From an uncultured Endozoicomonas sp. (GTDB lineage Bacteria; Pseudomonadota; Gammaproteobacteria; Pseudomonadales; Endozoicomonadaceae): DNA of 57,595 nt. A program made the position numbers and the translations under genes. The DNA lies in contig NZ_CANMAO010000014.1 of NCBI RefSeq assembly GCF_947495845.1, forward strand, positions 1 to 57,595, written 5' to 3'. This document shows, piece by piece, positions 26,901-36,522 of this stretch (the stretch's first letter is position 1; each line of letters starts with the position of its first letter). The notes beneath the pieces are model-generated. The model ran no database searches and was not told the origin of the DNA. It worked only from the letters and a program-made list of their open reading frames with translations.

Positions 26901-29900
26901 ACAGCAGGTATTTAAGGGGCTGGAGTACTCTGCTACTGGAAATGAGCTGACGCTTTATTTTGCTCCTGATGAAAATTGGAATAATAACTGGGATACCGAT
27001 AACAATGGGGCTCCCGACGGGGCTGATTCTTTTACGTACAGTTCAAGGGATAATAATGGTGCTCTTGACCCAACACCTGCAACGGTCACCATTTCTGTTG
27101 ATCCTGCATCTGATGGGCCGGTCACGCCTCCCATTGATACAGACGCAAAGAATAATCAGCTGCAAAAAGGCAACAATGCTGGCCAATATACAGGTTTAAC
27201 TGGAGCTGCATCGGACCCTGATCCTGAAGATAAAGTCACTTATTCCATTGACGATGAAGCCAAAAAACTGTTCGTCATAGATCCTGTGACAGGTCGGGTG
27301 TCGGTTCGTGATGATGTCAGCCTGAATGTTGAGCAGAGCCATGATGTCACGATCACAGCCACCAGTAGTGATGGCTCCTCCGAGTCGTCAACGTTTGAGG
27401 TTGACGTAGTTGATGGTGCGGTGGATAGTGCTGTTGTCCATGAGAGTGCATTAAAAGGTGGCTCTGGCAAACCTGAAACTGCATTTGATGATCAACCTGA
27501 GTCGGGGCAGGAAGAAGGGAGCGGTGTAACCACTGCGACAGGTAATCTTCTTGATAATGATGGCTTGCCAGACGGTACCACCATCACACAAATAAACGAC
27601 GAGAACCCAGGGACTGGCATTGTCACCATCAAAGGCCAGCATGGTGAGCTCACGCTGAATACGGAAACTGGCGATTATACGTATACCTTAACCAGTGCCG
27701 CAGATCATAGCGCGGGTGATGTGAGTGAGGTGTTTTCCTATAACACCAGCGCGACACCTGACACGCCTTCCCGACTTGAAGTCAATATTGTTGATGATAC
27801 CTCTTTATCAAGAGATCAGCAGGTTGATATCCCTGCCGGCGATGAACCGATCTATCGAATAGTCATTATGCTGGATACGTCTGACAGTATGGACTTTGCA
27901 GACTATAACGGTGAGGTTGAGTTGCCTGACAATGAAACCATTACTTCGCGGCTTGCCCTGGCTATTGATGGTATTTCTTCACTTTTGGAAAAGTACTATC
28001 AGCAGTCCTCTAATGTTCAGTTCAACCTTGTTACTTTTGATGGCAGTAGTCGTATTGTTGATCCAAATGGAACTGGGCCTGCAACCACGCTTGATGATGC
28101 ATTGGCACGCTTGAATGGGTTGGTGACCAAAAGTGGTACTGGTTATGGCAATGCGCTGGATCAGGGGGAAAATGCGTTTGAAAACATGTTCCAAAGCGAT
28201 GCAGATGCAGGGTTGAATAGCAGTGATGTTGAATATATCAGTTATTTTGTATCGGATGGTGCGCCTACGGATGATAAAACAGGGAATGTAGATGGTCAGA
28301 CGGTGGACGATATCGCTGCTGAAAAAAGTAAAAACTGGGAAGCGTATGCAGAAGAAAAAGACATCACCTCATACTCAGTAGCTGTCGGCTCAAGTGTTGA
28401 CGATCTTTCCTATATGGAAAGTATCCACAATGCAGACGTACTTGGCAGTGGCGAGGAGCAAAAGCCAATCGTGGTTGCTGATCCGGTTAAGCTCGAAGAT
28501 GAGCTATTGAATACCATTCCGAATAGTTATGGCGGTAACCTGGTATCCAATGGTCGGGTGAACACCATTGATTTTGGGGCTGATGGAGGCAATATTCAGT
28601 CAGTCTCTTTTGATCTGAATGTTGATGGCAGTGTTAAGCCGGTCACCTTTACCTATGACCCTGATACAAAGACGATAACACCCTCTGGCACAAGCTCTTT
28701 ATCCATATTGAATGGGTCTATTTTGACTCTGGATTCATCTAATGGTTTTGCTAAATGGGGTAAGTTGATATTCAACTTCGAAACTGGTGAATACACGTAT
28801 TTCGCCAACAGTTCATTGACGGAAGGGGATTCGTTTGGCTTTGACTTTATTGTCGCAGACAGTGATGGCGATGTAAGCCCTTCTGCAAACGCTACGATCA
28901 ATATTGTTGATGGTGTCCCAGAAGCCAACGATGACATGGACACCATTATGCCTGGCGCTCAGTCCATAGAAGGTAATGTGATTACTGGCGTTGGCACTGA
29001 TGGTGGTATTGCTGTTGGTGATAAAGCGACCCCTTTTGCTGTTCAGGCCGGAGGTGTTGATAGTGCGGTCGATGATGCGAAGCTAACCAAAGTCACTTAT
29101 GAGGGCGTCGAGTATGAGGTGAATGGTGAGAAGACCATTGACCTCCTGGGTGCTGACGGTATTACCGTCGTCGGATCTCTGAGAGTCTCCGAGACGGGCT
29201 ACTATGAATTCACACCGGTCACCCCCCCCGCTACCCATACTGACCCGAATGCACGTATAGATGTCGACTTTACAGTGACTACTGATATACCCGGTGTTTC
29301 TTTCAGTTCGCCAGATGGTGATGTTGTTATTAGCAGTGATGAAGCACTAGGTGTTGATAACGGCACTAGTACCGTCAAGGTGGGGGTTGAGTCAGATAAT
29401 AAGGCTGGCGTAAATCAGAAAAACTCGATTGAAGGGCATGAAGATCTGATCATTGATTTCGCAGCCAGCGAATATCCCGATGGTGTTACCAACGTGAGCC
29501 TTGATTTGACGACTGCCAACGATCGAAGGGCGATGACCGTCACGCTTTATCGTGTTGATGGTACCGAGATTGGTCAGCTCTATACGGGGGGCGTAAACAA
29601 TCAGCCATTCCAGATTCCTTCGGAGTACACCAATATAGGTCGTATTATCATCAGTGCAGGCAGTGATATTAAAGACAGGGCCAGTGGTCAGTTCACCGGT
29701 ATTGCTTTTGATAAAGTGCTGCCGGGAATTGAAGATGGCACTGTAGCTGCGGAACAGCATGAGATTACCTACACCCTGACAGACAGTGATGGCCAATCCG
29801 ACACTGCCACGCTTACCTTAAATACGATTCAGAATTTTGCCTCCGGCACTGCAAACGATGACTCATCTCTTCAGGGCACGGAGGTGAATGATTATATCGA

Positions 29901-30660
29901 TGGTCAGGCCGGAAGTGATGATATTCGTGCAGGAGCTGGTCATGACATCCTGATGGGTGGTGCCGGAGCGGACACCATTGATGGGGAAGAGGGTAATGAC
30001 AATATTTCCGGAGGTACTGGCAATGACCAGCTAGTCGGTGGAATCGGCAACGACATCATTCGAGGCGATGCGGGTGATGACGTCCTTCATGGTGAGCACG
30101 GTCAGGACAAACTGTATGGTGGCGATGGTGGTGACACTCTGAATGGCGGTGACGGTGCTGATCAGCTCTTTGGCGATGCCGGAAATGACACGATCATCGG
30201 TGGCGAAGGTGCTGATGCTATTTATGGTGGCAAAGGCAACGATGTGTTGACCGGTGATGATGGCATAACCTTCACGCGAGACACCTTCACCTTCAACTTT
30301 GAAGACCTTCTGGATGGCAAAACCGTACAAATAGATACCATTACTGACTTTTCTGTCGGCGATACCGCGACCGATTCTACTGCTGATATGCTCGATATCA
30401 GTACACTTGTGGATCTGAGCAGCGACACTCTCAACCCGGAGGACCTGCTTGCAGAATTGAACCTGAGTGGAGTCACTGCAGAAATCGTCAATGGTAAAAC
30501 GGTTATCAGTATCACTAAAACGACAGCTGACAGTAGTCGGGATGTTCTTCAGATTGAATTGCAGGGCGAAACGAATTGGAGAGATGTAAATTTTGATCAG
30601 GAAATAAATGGCCAGGATGTTTTATTGCAGCTGATAAGCAATGGCCAATTAGTCGTATAA
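23965..30660 (+). CDS. Giant RTX adhesin with retention module, VCBS repeats and vWA domain
   Basis: The product, about 2231 residues, is the likely cargo of the adjacent type I exporter. By DNA position: an N-terminal retention-module-like domain (about 24000-24200), a PAAG di-alanine motif at 24358-24369 that fits LapG-type protease sites, six VCBS-type repeats (about 24500-26750), three of them nearly identical, further Ig/cadherin-like domains, a vWA domain (about 27860-28540) with metal site DTSDS and SDGAPTDD, more repeats, about 12 RTX nonapeptides of the GGxGxDxxx type (about 29870-30265) that bind calcium, and a C-terminal secretion signal. The frame extends up to TTG at 23890, but the ATG at 23965 has GGAG six bases upstream, so I prefer it. 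Confidence 0.93.
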   Translation: MDASQAIAANNKPAGTIHFITGKVEATDLEGNRRSLQTADVVYEYETIVTADDGAVHIDLPDGEVLELTGNSEYSFPISLSDTEESESELEIEAEQLEVTPDNAQPENATNQTSNGFGNQSILELSGIQVEPAAGFETTAQGSGIENSVSFVSEDLVGIDENNQSEILLDGSNGNTDRGAVTEDQDTNSTVTGIQLQQSGSLTIFEPDINDRTVFDPDKTRFQPDSSTSSSALGQLDIDESGQWRYEVDNSLVQYLKDGESVTEVYVVETSDGTRQEITITINGASDPSNISLVGTDSAAEAVTEDRAEDLSDSNELVTGGSLTVKDADGDGAFSTTVGFVSSTGNGGAQLGLLTMNADGTWSYAVDNTSPVIQGLDKNETLVEIYEVTTEDGNDTETITITINGAEDPSNILVDGTNGDSDVGSVTEDKADDLNGSGQLVTDGKLTVIDADGDGRFSPTVTLSSVTDENGQTTSDGSQSGLGSLVINAQGGWEFKVDNAAVQYLDEGESVTQEYTVSTEDGSDTETITITINGAEEPSNILVDGTNGDSDVGSVTEDKADDLNGSGQLVTDGKLTVIDADGDGRFSPTVTLSSVTDENGQTTSDGSQSGLGSLVINAQGGWEFKVDNAAVQYLDEGESITQEYTVSTEDGSDTETITITINGAEDPSNILVDGTNGDSDVGSVTEDKADDLNGSGQLVTDGKLTVIDADGDGRFSPTVTLSSVTDENGQTTSDGSQSGLGSLVINAQGGWEFKVDNAAVQYLDEGESITQEYTVSTEDGSDTETVTITINGKDDLSQIEVVERGGPGQPAGISDSDTGAVTEDEDTDSTTPGVQLTQSGTLTITDADNSDTAAFDPSQTVFKASGSTNGTALGNLSITANGAWSYEVNNDAVQYLDDGETVTEVYTVQGVDGSTYDITIVINGTNETPETDDKTVDGIEDAAFIPVTLSGSDEDGEVSFFLINSLPENGTLYLDEARTQQVFKGLEYSATGNELTLYFAPDENWNNNWDTDNNGAPDGADSFTYSSRDNNGALDPTPATVTISVDPASDGPVTPPIDTDAKNNQLQKGNNAGQYTGLTGAASDPDPEDKVTYSIDDEAKKLFVIDPVTGRVSVRDDVSLNVEQSHDVTITATSSDGSSESSTFEVDVVDGAVDSAVVHESALKGGSGKPETAFDDQPESGQEEGSGVTTATGNLLDNDGLPDGTTITQINDENPGTGIVTIKGQHGELTLNTETGDYTYTLTSAADHSAGDVSEVFSYNTSATPDTPSRLEVNIVDDTSLSRDQQVDIPAGDEPIYRIVIMLDTSDSMDFADYNGEVELPDNETITSRLALAIDGISSLLEKYYQQSSNVQFNLVTFDGSSRIVDPNGTGPATTLDDALARLNGLVTKSGTGYGNALDQGENAFENMFQSDADAGLNSSDVEYISYFVSDGAPTDDKTGNVDGQTVDDIAAEKSKNWEAYAEEKDITSYSVAVGSSVDDLSYMESIHNADVLGSGEEQKPIVVADPVKLEDELLNTIPNSYGGNLVSNGRVNTIDFGADGGNIQSVSFDLNVDGSVKPVTFTYDPDTKTITPSGTSSLSILNGSILTLDSSNGFAKWGKLIFNFETGEYTYFANSSLTEGDSFGFDFIVADSDGDVSPSANATINIVDGVPEANDDMDTIMPGAQSIEGNVITGVGTDGGIAVGDKATPFAVQAGGVDSAVDDAKLTKVTYEGVEYEVNGEKTIDLLGADGITVVGSLRVSETGYYEFTPVTPPATHTDPNARIDVDFTVTTDIPGVSFSSPDGDVVISSDEALGVDNGTSTVKVGVESDNKAGVNQKNSIEGHEDLIIDFAASEYPDGVTNVSLDLTTANDRRAMTVTLYRVDGTEIGQLYTGGVNNQPFQIPSEYTNIGRIIISAGSDIKDRASGQFTGIAFDKVLPGIEDGTVAAEQHEITYTLTDSDGQSDTATLTLNTIQNFASGTANDDSSLQGTEVNDYIDGQAGSDDIRAGAGHDILMGGAGADTIDGEEGNDNISGGTGNDQLVGGIGNDIIRGDAGDDVLHGEHGQDKLYGGDGGDTLNGGDGADQLFGDAGNDTIIGGEGADAIYGGKGNDVLTGDDGITFTRDTFTFNFEDLLDGKTVQIDTITDFSVGDTATDSTADMLDISTLVDLSSDTLNPEDLLAELNLSGVTAEIVNGKTVISITKTTADSSRDVLQIELQGETNWRDVNFDQEINGQDVLLQLISNGQLVV
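25181..26341 (+). repeat. Three near-identical 387-bp tandem repeats inside the adhesin gene
   Basis: Units start at 25181, 25568 and 25955 and each encode one 129-residue VCBS-type domain in frame. They differ by only a few bases (for example GAC to GAG for one codon, and GTC to ATC in another), far less than they differ from the neighbouring VCBS domains of the same protein. This indicates recent duplication or gene conversion, and makes the region prone to copy-number change and to assembly error. Confidence 0.95.
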
Positions 30661-30712
30661 ATAACACCAAGAATTCATGATTATGAGTATGATAAAAAGG
30701 AGCGAGAAAAGG

Positions 30713-32056
30713 ATGTTTCCAAAATTTTTAACAGTGTCGATACTGGCTTCAGCCGTTCTTACAGCCAATGCTCAAGCGGATACTCTGCTTGATGCTGTCA
30801 ATCAGACGCTGGCGACCAACCCTGAAGTTCTTATTCGAACCATTGAAGCCGATGCTCGAATGGATGAAATCAGGCAGGCAAAGTCTGGCTATTTACCCAG
30901 CCTTGATCTGACTGCTGGAGTTGGTTATGAGAACAGTCGGAATAGCAGTACGATTGGTTTGGCGGGTGATCCTGATCGAGATGATCAAGTTAGAACCCGC
31001 CGCGATGCCTCCTTAATTGCACGTCAAATGTTGTTTGATGGTTTTGCAGTCTCCAGTGAAGTCGATCGCCAGAAGGCTCGTCAGGCATCGGCAGCTCAGG
31101 ATGTTTGTTATGCGGCCAGCAATACGGCACTGCAGGTGACTCAAGCTTATGTGAATATTATGCGTCAGCAGTCTGTTGTTGAGCTGATGAAGGCGAATGC
31201 TGAAGAACATGAGCGACTGGTCAAGCTCATCGAAACCCAGGGTAGAAAAGGCCGAAGCAATGATGCGGATGTCGCCCAGGCTCAGAGTCGCCTGGTGTTG
31301 GCAAAAGCCAATGAGATCAGTGCTGAGTCCGTCCTTCGGGATGTGAAAACGCAATATCAACGCCTTGCGGGTAATCTTCCAGAAGCCTATTCAGTGCCAG
31401 CGATACCTGAGCAATCTCCGGCATCATTGGAAGCAGCGTTAACTCTGGGTGTAGAAGCACATCCAGTCATGAAGCTGGCTACTGCGGATGTACAGGCGGC
31501 AGAAGCTCAGTACGAAGCCAGTAAGAGTGCGTTTATGCCACGCTTCGAAATGGAAGTCGGCGCAAATTGGGATACCGATGCCAACGGTGGCAAAGACGAC
31601 ACGTATAACCATGTCGCTAAAGTCAACATGACCTACAACCTGTATAACGGTGGTGGCGATAAAGCCCGCCGCAGCCAGACCAGTAAGCTGATCAATGAAG
31701 CTATAGAGATTCGGAATCGTGCTCGTCGCCAGGTGGAAGAAGAAATTCGCCTTGCCTGGGTAGCCATTGATTATGGCTCGCAGCGCTTACTTCCCCTTGA
31801 AGAGCACGTGAAGCAATCCGATCGTTCGCGGGAGTTGTATAACAAGCAATTTCTGATGGGCAGCCGGACATTGATGGATTTGCTGGATAGCCAGAATGAG
31901 TACACTTCTGCCCGCCAAAGCGCTATCAATGCCCGTTACGATCTACTGTTTAACCGTTTCCGTCTGTTGAATAGCACCGGTACTCTGTTGCAGAGCATGG
32001 ATGCCAGTCTACCAGTGGACAATGACTGTGGTGTAAAAGTGGTTGCGGTCAGATAA
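30713..32056 (+). CDS. TolC family outer-membrane channel of type I secretion (LapE-like)
   Basis: The protein of about 447 residues has a signal peptide (cut after NAQA) and the repeated TolC helical-barrel pattern: LLDAVNQTLATNPEV, SLDLTAGVGYENSR, VTQAYVNIMRQQSVVEL, then the second half from EAALTLGVEAHPVMKLA to LYNKQFLMGSRTLMDLLDSQNEYTSA. It forms the outer-membrane exit for the adhesin. ATGs at 30680 and 30689 are also in frame; I chose 30713 for its GGAG and signal-like start. It ends the secretion operon, just before a MITE-like element. Confidence 0.92.
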   Translation: MFPKFLTVSILASAVLTANAQADTLLDAVNQTLATNPEVLIRTIEADARMDEIRQAKSGYLPSLDLTAGVGYENSRNSSTIGLAGDPDRDDQVRTRRDASLIARQMLFDGFAVSSEVDRQKARQASAAQDVCYAASNTALQVTQAYVNIMRQQSVVELMKANAEEHERLVKLIETQGRKGRSNDADVAQAQSRLVLAKANEISAESVLRDVKTQYQRLAGNLPEAYSVPAIPEQSPASLEAALTLGVEAHPVMKLATADVQAAEAQYEASKSAFMPRFEMEVGANWDTDANGGKDDTYNHVAKVNMTYNLYNGGGDKARRSQTSKLINEAIEIRNRARRQVEEEIRLAWVAIDYGSQRLLPLEEHVKQSDRSRELYNKQFLMGSRTLMDLLDSQNEYTSARQSAINARYDLLFNRFRLLNSTGTLLQSMDASLPVDNDCGVKVVAVR

Positions 32057-32069
32057 CGCCATAGCCATA

Positions 32070-32197
32070 TATACCCATCGCCTTTCAAGTTGCTACGTTG
32101 TTGTCAGCGTTCGCTCACCCCGATCACCTACTACTTGTAGGCTCACGGGGCTTCGCTCACTTGTCGCCTAGTAGCAACTTGAAATCCAATGGGTATA
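32070..32197. mobile_element. MITE-like element, family 2, copy B (128 bp)
   Basis: It starts TATACCCATCGCCTTTCAAG and ends with the inverse CTTGAAATCCAATGGGTATA, with inverted ends of about 25 bases. It is the second copy of the element at 14184-14306 and lies 14 bases after the TolC-like gene stop codon. Confidence 0.82.
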
Positions 32198-32203
32198 GCC
32201 AAA

Positions 32204-32231
32204 AAGCTGTTCACCTATAGGAGAACAGCTT
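32204..32231. terminator. Terminator after the TolC-like gene and the gene at 32237
   Basis: A 9-bp stem AAGCTGTTC/GAACAGCTT with a ten-base loop is followed by a T-rich run on both strands. It separates two converging genes and can serve both. Confidence 0.7.
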
Positions 32232-32236
32232 CTTCT

Positions 32237-32701
32237 TTACTTCCGGGCTTTCAGCTTCAGGCTCAGGATGTCATAAATTTCTTTTTGATCCCTGCTGTGC
32301 ACGAAACGGATGGCTTCTCTCAATGTCGGGATCGCTTCCGTGATAATGGAGTTATCCAGCAGTGTTTCCAACTTATCCATTATTTTCAGATCACGCTGTG
32401 ACCGTTTAATCTCAATCCCGGTGATATCCCCATTAGCGGTGACCAGTTCAGCCAGGCTGATCTGACGCAGAGCCCCTTTGATGCCCAGCAAAGCAAAGGC
32501 AAGGTGCTGACGAGCATGAGGAAAGGGCGTGTTGATGCCATAACAGATCATCCGGCAGTACATTTCTATCTGAACGATCGCTTTATCATGCACGCCGAGT
32601 GGATTGACCGAGCTGTCCATAGTACCCAGAGCTGCCATATCCTGAGTCAGGCCTTTTACGGTCAATTCCTGATAATCAAAGGCCGGTGCGATGTACTCCA
32701 T
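32237..32701 (-). CDS. Protein of unknown function
   Basis: I do not recognise this 154-residue protein. It looks soluble and helical, with no signal peptide or membrane helix; the middle carries ARQHLAFALLGIKGALRQ and the second half is charged (SQRDLKIMDKLETLLDNS), ending in a basic SLKLKARK tail. The ATG is at 32699-32701, with GGGGAG about eight bases upstream. It has its own terminator and a long upstream gap, so it is likely a single-gene unit. Confidence 0.65.
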   Translation of the reverse strand: MEYIAPAFDYQELTVKGLTQDMAALGTMDSSVNPLGVHDKAIVQIEMYCRMICYGINTPFPHARQHLAFALLGIKGALRQISLAELVTANGDITGIEIKRSQRDLKIMDKLETLLDNSIITEAIPTLREAIRFVHSRDQKEIYDILSLKLKARK

Positions 32702-33212
32702 ATCATGCTCCCCTCATCTGAATGATTATTTATTGCTTTTATACCACTGATTCCATGGGGAATGGTCTAACAAGGCTGCCAGTATTACTGACTTCATGAC
32801 GGAGGGTGTTTAACGCTATTAGAGCGGTTTTGGTTAGTGCTCTAATTTGTTTTCTGGATGCATTATGTGCTTTTGCCATGATTATCCGGTTTTACTAATC
32901 ATGCTGGTTTGCTGGAATGATGAAAATTGGTTAGACTTCAAACCAAATAATCGCTAACAGACTTTTATGCCTATTTCTGGGAACACTCCCTTATTCAGCT
33001 CAAAACATAAGACTAAAGTCTTGGTGATAAGCCTGCGAACCTCTCTTTCTGGTTACTTAACGCATCGTCCTGCCGAGCATGTGCCCCCATCCAAATTAAT
33101 GAACATGGCAAATTGAATGCCGGGCATGACCATGGTTGGTCGTGCTATGAGTTTTGAAAGGACCTCTGAGCAAGCACTTAGAACAACATGAAAAGCAGTA
33201 TGGAGAACTTTG
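32702..33212. other. 511-base gap upstream of betB with several palindromes
   Basis: No gene is seen. It holds inverted repeats that could be regulator sites for betB or the diverging unknown gene: TTAGAGC-N13-GCTCTAA at 32819-32845, TTGGTT-N8-AACCAA near 32929-32948, AAGACT-AA-AGTCTT near 33009-33022, and a nine-base pair of arms around 33122-33143. BetI, the usual repressor of bet genes, is not encoded in the window. Confidence 0.45.
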
Positions 33213-34667
33213 ATGCGACTTAGAAACTTTGTTGATGGTGATTACCTCAGCAACCAAAGCGGTGAAACCTTTGAGGTCATCAACCCCGCAACAGGCAAAG
33301 TGGCCTATGAAGTGGAAGTGGCGGACGAACTGATCCGCCAACAAGCCATCACCAGTGCCCGCAAAGGGTTTGAACAATGGTCTTCCATGACGGGCATGGA
33401 GCGTAGCCGCATTCTGAACAAAGCTGTTGCACTGTTGCGGGAGCGGAATGATGAACTGGCAGCCATAGAAGTAGAAGATACTGGCAAACCCTGGCAGGAA
33501 GCATCCGTAGTGGATGTGCTCTCTGGTGCAGACTCCATTGAGTTCTTTGCCGGCCTTGCTCCCTCCATTGAAGGCAATCATCAAAGCATTGGTCAGGATT
33601 TCTATTACACCCGCCGCGAACCTCTGGGTATTTGTGCCGGTATTGGCGCCTGGAATTATCCGTTGCAGATTGCCTGCTGGAAATCCGCTCCAGCGCTGGC
33701 CTGTGGCAATAGCATGATTTTCAAACCCTCCGAAGAAACGCCCCATGGCGCCTTGAAGCTGGCAGAAATCTTTATGGAAGCCGGTGTGCCAGCAGGTGTT
33801 TTCAACGTCGTGCAAGGCGATGCCGATGTCGGTCAATGGCTGACCGGTAATCCGGATATTGCCAAAGTCTCCTTTACCGGCGAAGTGAATACCGGCCGTA
33901 AAGTGATGGCGGCGTCGGCGGCGTCCTTAAAAGAAGTCACTATGGAGCTGGGCGGCAAATCGCCTTTGATCATCTTTGATGATGCAGATATTGATGAAGC
34001 AGTCTCTGCAGCCATGCTGGGGAATTTCTACACCCAGGGCGAGATTTGCACCAACGGCACCCGAGTGTTTTTACAGCGCGATATTTATGAATCTTTTGTC
34101 GAAAAATTACTGACTCGCACCCGCAACAACATTATTGCCGGTGACCCAATGGACTCGGAAACCAACTTCGGTGCTCTGATTTCTGCAAAACATCACAAGC
34201 TGGTTCTGGATTTTATTCAATCCGGTCTTGATGACGGCGCAACACTGCTTCATGGCGGTAATCCATTGTCGCCTGATTCTGCACCCAACGGCTTCTTTGT
34301 CGAACCCACCATTTTTACCGACTGCCGGGATGATATGAACATCGTCCAAAATGAGATTTTTGGCCCAGTGATGTCGATTCTGGTGTTTGACGATGAGCAG
34401 GAAGTGATCGAACGAGCCAATGATACCGAGTACGGACTGGCCGCCGGTGTGTATACCCGTGACATTCGCCGAGCACATCGTGTTATTGAACGACTGCAGG
34501 CAGGTATTTGCTGGATCAACAGCTACGGGCTCTCTCCTGTAGAAATGCCGGTGGGTGGTTACAAACAATCCGGAATTGGCCGGGAAAATGGCATGGAAAC
34601 CTTACAGCACTACACACAATTGAAGTCTGTCTATGTGGGCATGACACCACTGGAAAGCCCTTTTTAA
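33213..34667 (+). CDS. betB: Betaine-aldehyde dehydrogenase
   Basis: This 484-residue NAD(P)-dependent aldehyde dehydrogenase oxidises betaine aldehyde to glycine betaine, an osmoprotectant. It shows [39 protein letters not shown], the [14 protein letters not shown] coenzyme loop, catalytic Glu in MELGGKSPL and catalytic Cys in [10 protein letters not shown], and the C-terminal [15 protein letters not shown] typical of BetB. A TTG precedes the ATG; GGAG at 33202-33205 is best spaced for the ATG at 33213. The gene for the preceding step, betA, follows after 18 bases. Confidence 0.93.
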   Translation: MRLRNFVDGDYLSNQSGETFEVINPATGKVAYEVEVADELIRQQAITSARKGFEQWSSMTGMERSRILNKAVALLRERNDELAAIEVEDTGKPWQEASVVDVLSGADSIEFFAGLAPSIEGNHQSIGQDFYYTRREPLGICAGIGAWNYPLQIACWKSAPALACGNSMIFKPSEETPHGALKLAEIFMEAGVPAGVFNVVQGDADVGQWLTGNPDIAKVSFTGEVNTGRKVMAASAASLKEVTMELGGKSPLIIFDDADIDEAVSAAMLGNFYTQGEICTNGTRVFLQRDIYESFVEKLLTRTRNNIIAGDPMDSETNFGALISAKHHKLVLDFIQSGLDDGATLLHGGNPLSPDSAPNGFFVEPTIFTDCRDDMNIVQNEIFGPVMSILVFDDEQEVIERANDTEYGLAAGVYTRDIRRAHRVIERLQAGICWINSYGLSPVEMPVGGYKQSGIGRENGMETLQHYTQLKSVYVGMTPLESPF

Positions 34668-34685
34668 TAGATAAATCGAGTTTTT

Positions 34686-36389
34686 ATGTCGACAGATATA
34701 TCAAAAAATAACCGTCAATACGATTACATCATTGTTGGCGCCGGTTCAGCCGGTTGTGTATTAGCCAACCGCTTAACCGAAGATGCCAACGTTAATGTGC
34801 TTTTGTTGGAAAACGGCGGCAGCGACCGCAGCATTTTTATCCAAATGCCGACGGCGCTTTCCATTCCAATGAATACAGAGAAGTTCGCCTGGCAGTTTGA
34901 AACCGAGCCAGAACCTTTTCTCGACAACCGTCGTATGCACTGCCCAAGAGGTAAAGTGCTGGGCGGTTCTTCATCCATAAATGGCATGGTTTACGTTCGT
35001 GGTCATGCCCGTGATTTTGATGAATGGCAACAACACGGTGCAGAAGGATGGGATTATGCCCATTGCCTGCCTTACTTTAAAAAAGCTGAAACTTGGGCGT
35101 TTGGTGGCGATGAATATCGTGGTGACTCAGGTCCGCTGGGTGTGAATAACGGCAATGAGATGAAAAACCCGCTTTATCAGGCATTTGTTGATGCCGGTGT
35201 AGAGGCAGGTTATTTCGAAACCAAAGATTACAACGGTGAGCAACAGGAAGGCTTTGGCCCAATGCATATGACCGTGAAAAATGGACGTCGCTGGTCAACT
35301 GCTAATGCCTATCTTCGCCCAGCCATGAAGAGACCTAACCTCACAGTTATCACTCATGCTCTGGTGCATAAATTAATTCTGGAAGATAAAACCGCTGTTG
35401 GCGTTCGTTATGAACGAAATGGCAAGATTCAGGAAGTCCGCACCAATAAAGAAGTGATTCTTTCAGCAGGCTCCGTCGGTTCACCACATATATTGCAACT
35501 GTCGGGTATTGGACCAAAGCCGGTGTTGGATCAGGCCGGAATCGATGTAGTTCACGATCTACCCGGTGTTGGCGAAAATCTTCAGGATCATCTGGAGTTC
35601 TATTTCCAGTTCAAATGCAAAGAACCCATCACCCTGAATGGCAAGCTGGACTGGCTCAATAAAGGCTTGATCGGTGCCCGGTGGATTCTGGATCGCAAAG
35701 GCCTTGGTGCGACCAATCACTTTGAATCTTGTGGTTTTATCCGTTCCAAAGCCGGTGTGGAATGGCCAGATCTGCAATACCACTTCCTGCCAGCCGCCAT
35801 GCGATACGACGGTCGAAGTGCATTCGATGGCCATGGCTTTCAGGTGCATATTGGTCACAATAAACCAAAAAGTCGCGGCTGGGTTCGTGCCGTTAGTGCG
35901 AATCCTAAAGACCATCCTCAAATCCAGTTCAACTATATGGAGCATGAAGAGGATCGGGAAGGATTCAGAGCCTGCGTGCGATTGACCCGTGAGGTGATCA
36001 ATCAACCGGCGTTTGATGACTATCGGGGTGATGAGATTCAACCCGGTAATGCGGTTCAAACGAACGAAGAAATCGATGCATTTGTTCGTGGCGCTGTGGA
36101 GAGTGCATATCACCCATCGTGCACTTGCCCCATGGGAACGGATGAAAAAGCCGTTGTTGATCCACAGGCTCGTGTCCGGGGTATTGCCGGCCTTCGAGTG
36201 GTGGACTCTTCCATCTTCCCAACCATCCCCAATGGCAACTTGAACTCACCGACGATCATGGTGGCGGAAAAAGCAGCGGATGTGATTCGTGGCAAGGCGC
36301 CATTGGCACCTTCAGCTGTGAAGGTTGGGATGGATGAACGTTGGAGAGAGCGACAGCGGTCAGGAGAACCTGAACGTGTAACGATGTAA
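34686..36389 (+). CDS. betA: Choline dehydrogenase
   Basis: The 567-residue GMC-family flavoenzyme oxidises choline to betaine aldehyde. It has the FAD loop [19 protein letters not shown], the GMC signatures [18 protein letters not shown] and [16 protein letters not shown], and the C-terminal active-site region [13 protein letters not shown] with [16 protein letters not shown]. It works with BetB in the two-step synthesis of betaine. There is no BetI gene between or before the two, so regulation differs from the betIBA layout or is encoded elsewhere. Confidence 0.93.
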   Translation: MSTDISKNNRQYDYIIVGAGSAGCVLANRLTEDANVNVLLLENGGSDRSIFIQMPTALSIPMNTEKFAWQFETEPEPFLDNRRMHCPRGKVLGGSSSINGMVYVRGHARDFDEWQQHGAEGWDYAHCLPYFKKAETWAFGGDEYRGDSGPLGVNNGNEMKNPLYQAFVDAGVEAGYFETKDYNGEQQEGFGPMHMTVKNGRRWSTANAYLRPAMKRPNLTVITHALVHKLILEDKTAVGVRYERNGKIQEVRTNKEVILSAGSVGSPHILQLSGIGPKPVLDQAGIDVVHDLPGVGENLQDHLEFYFQFKCKEPITLNGKLDWLNKGLIGARWILDRKGLGATNHFESCGFIRSKAGVEWPDLQYHFLPAAMRYDGRSAFDGHGFQVHIGHNKPKSRGWVRAVSANPKDHPQIQFNYMEHEEDREGFRACVRLTREVINQPAFDDYRGDEIQPGNAVQTNEEIDAFVRGAVESAYHPSCTCPMGTDEKAVVDPQARVRGIAGLRVVDSSIFPTIPNGNLNSPTIMVAEKAADVIRGKAPLAPSAVKVGMDERWRERQRSGEPERVTM

Positions 36390-36522
36390 CGATCATGTGG
36401 CCAGTAATGGAGGCTCTTTTGAAAAAATGACTGACCCAGTGAGTTGCCTGATAACGATTAACAATATTGGCAGCTCGCATCCTTCGAATAATTACAAATA
36501 ACTACTCAAACTGGAGAAGCGT

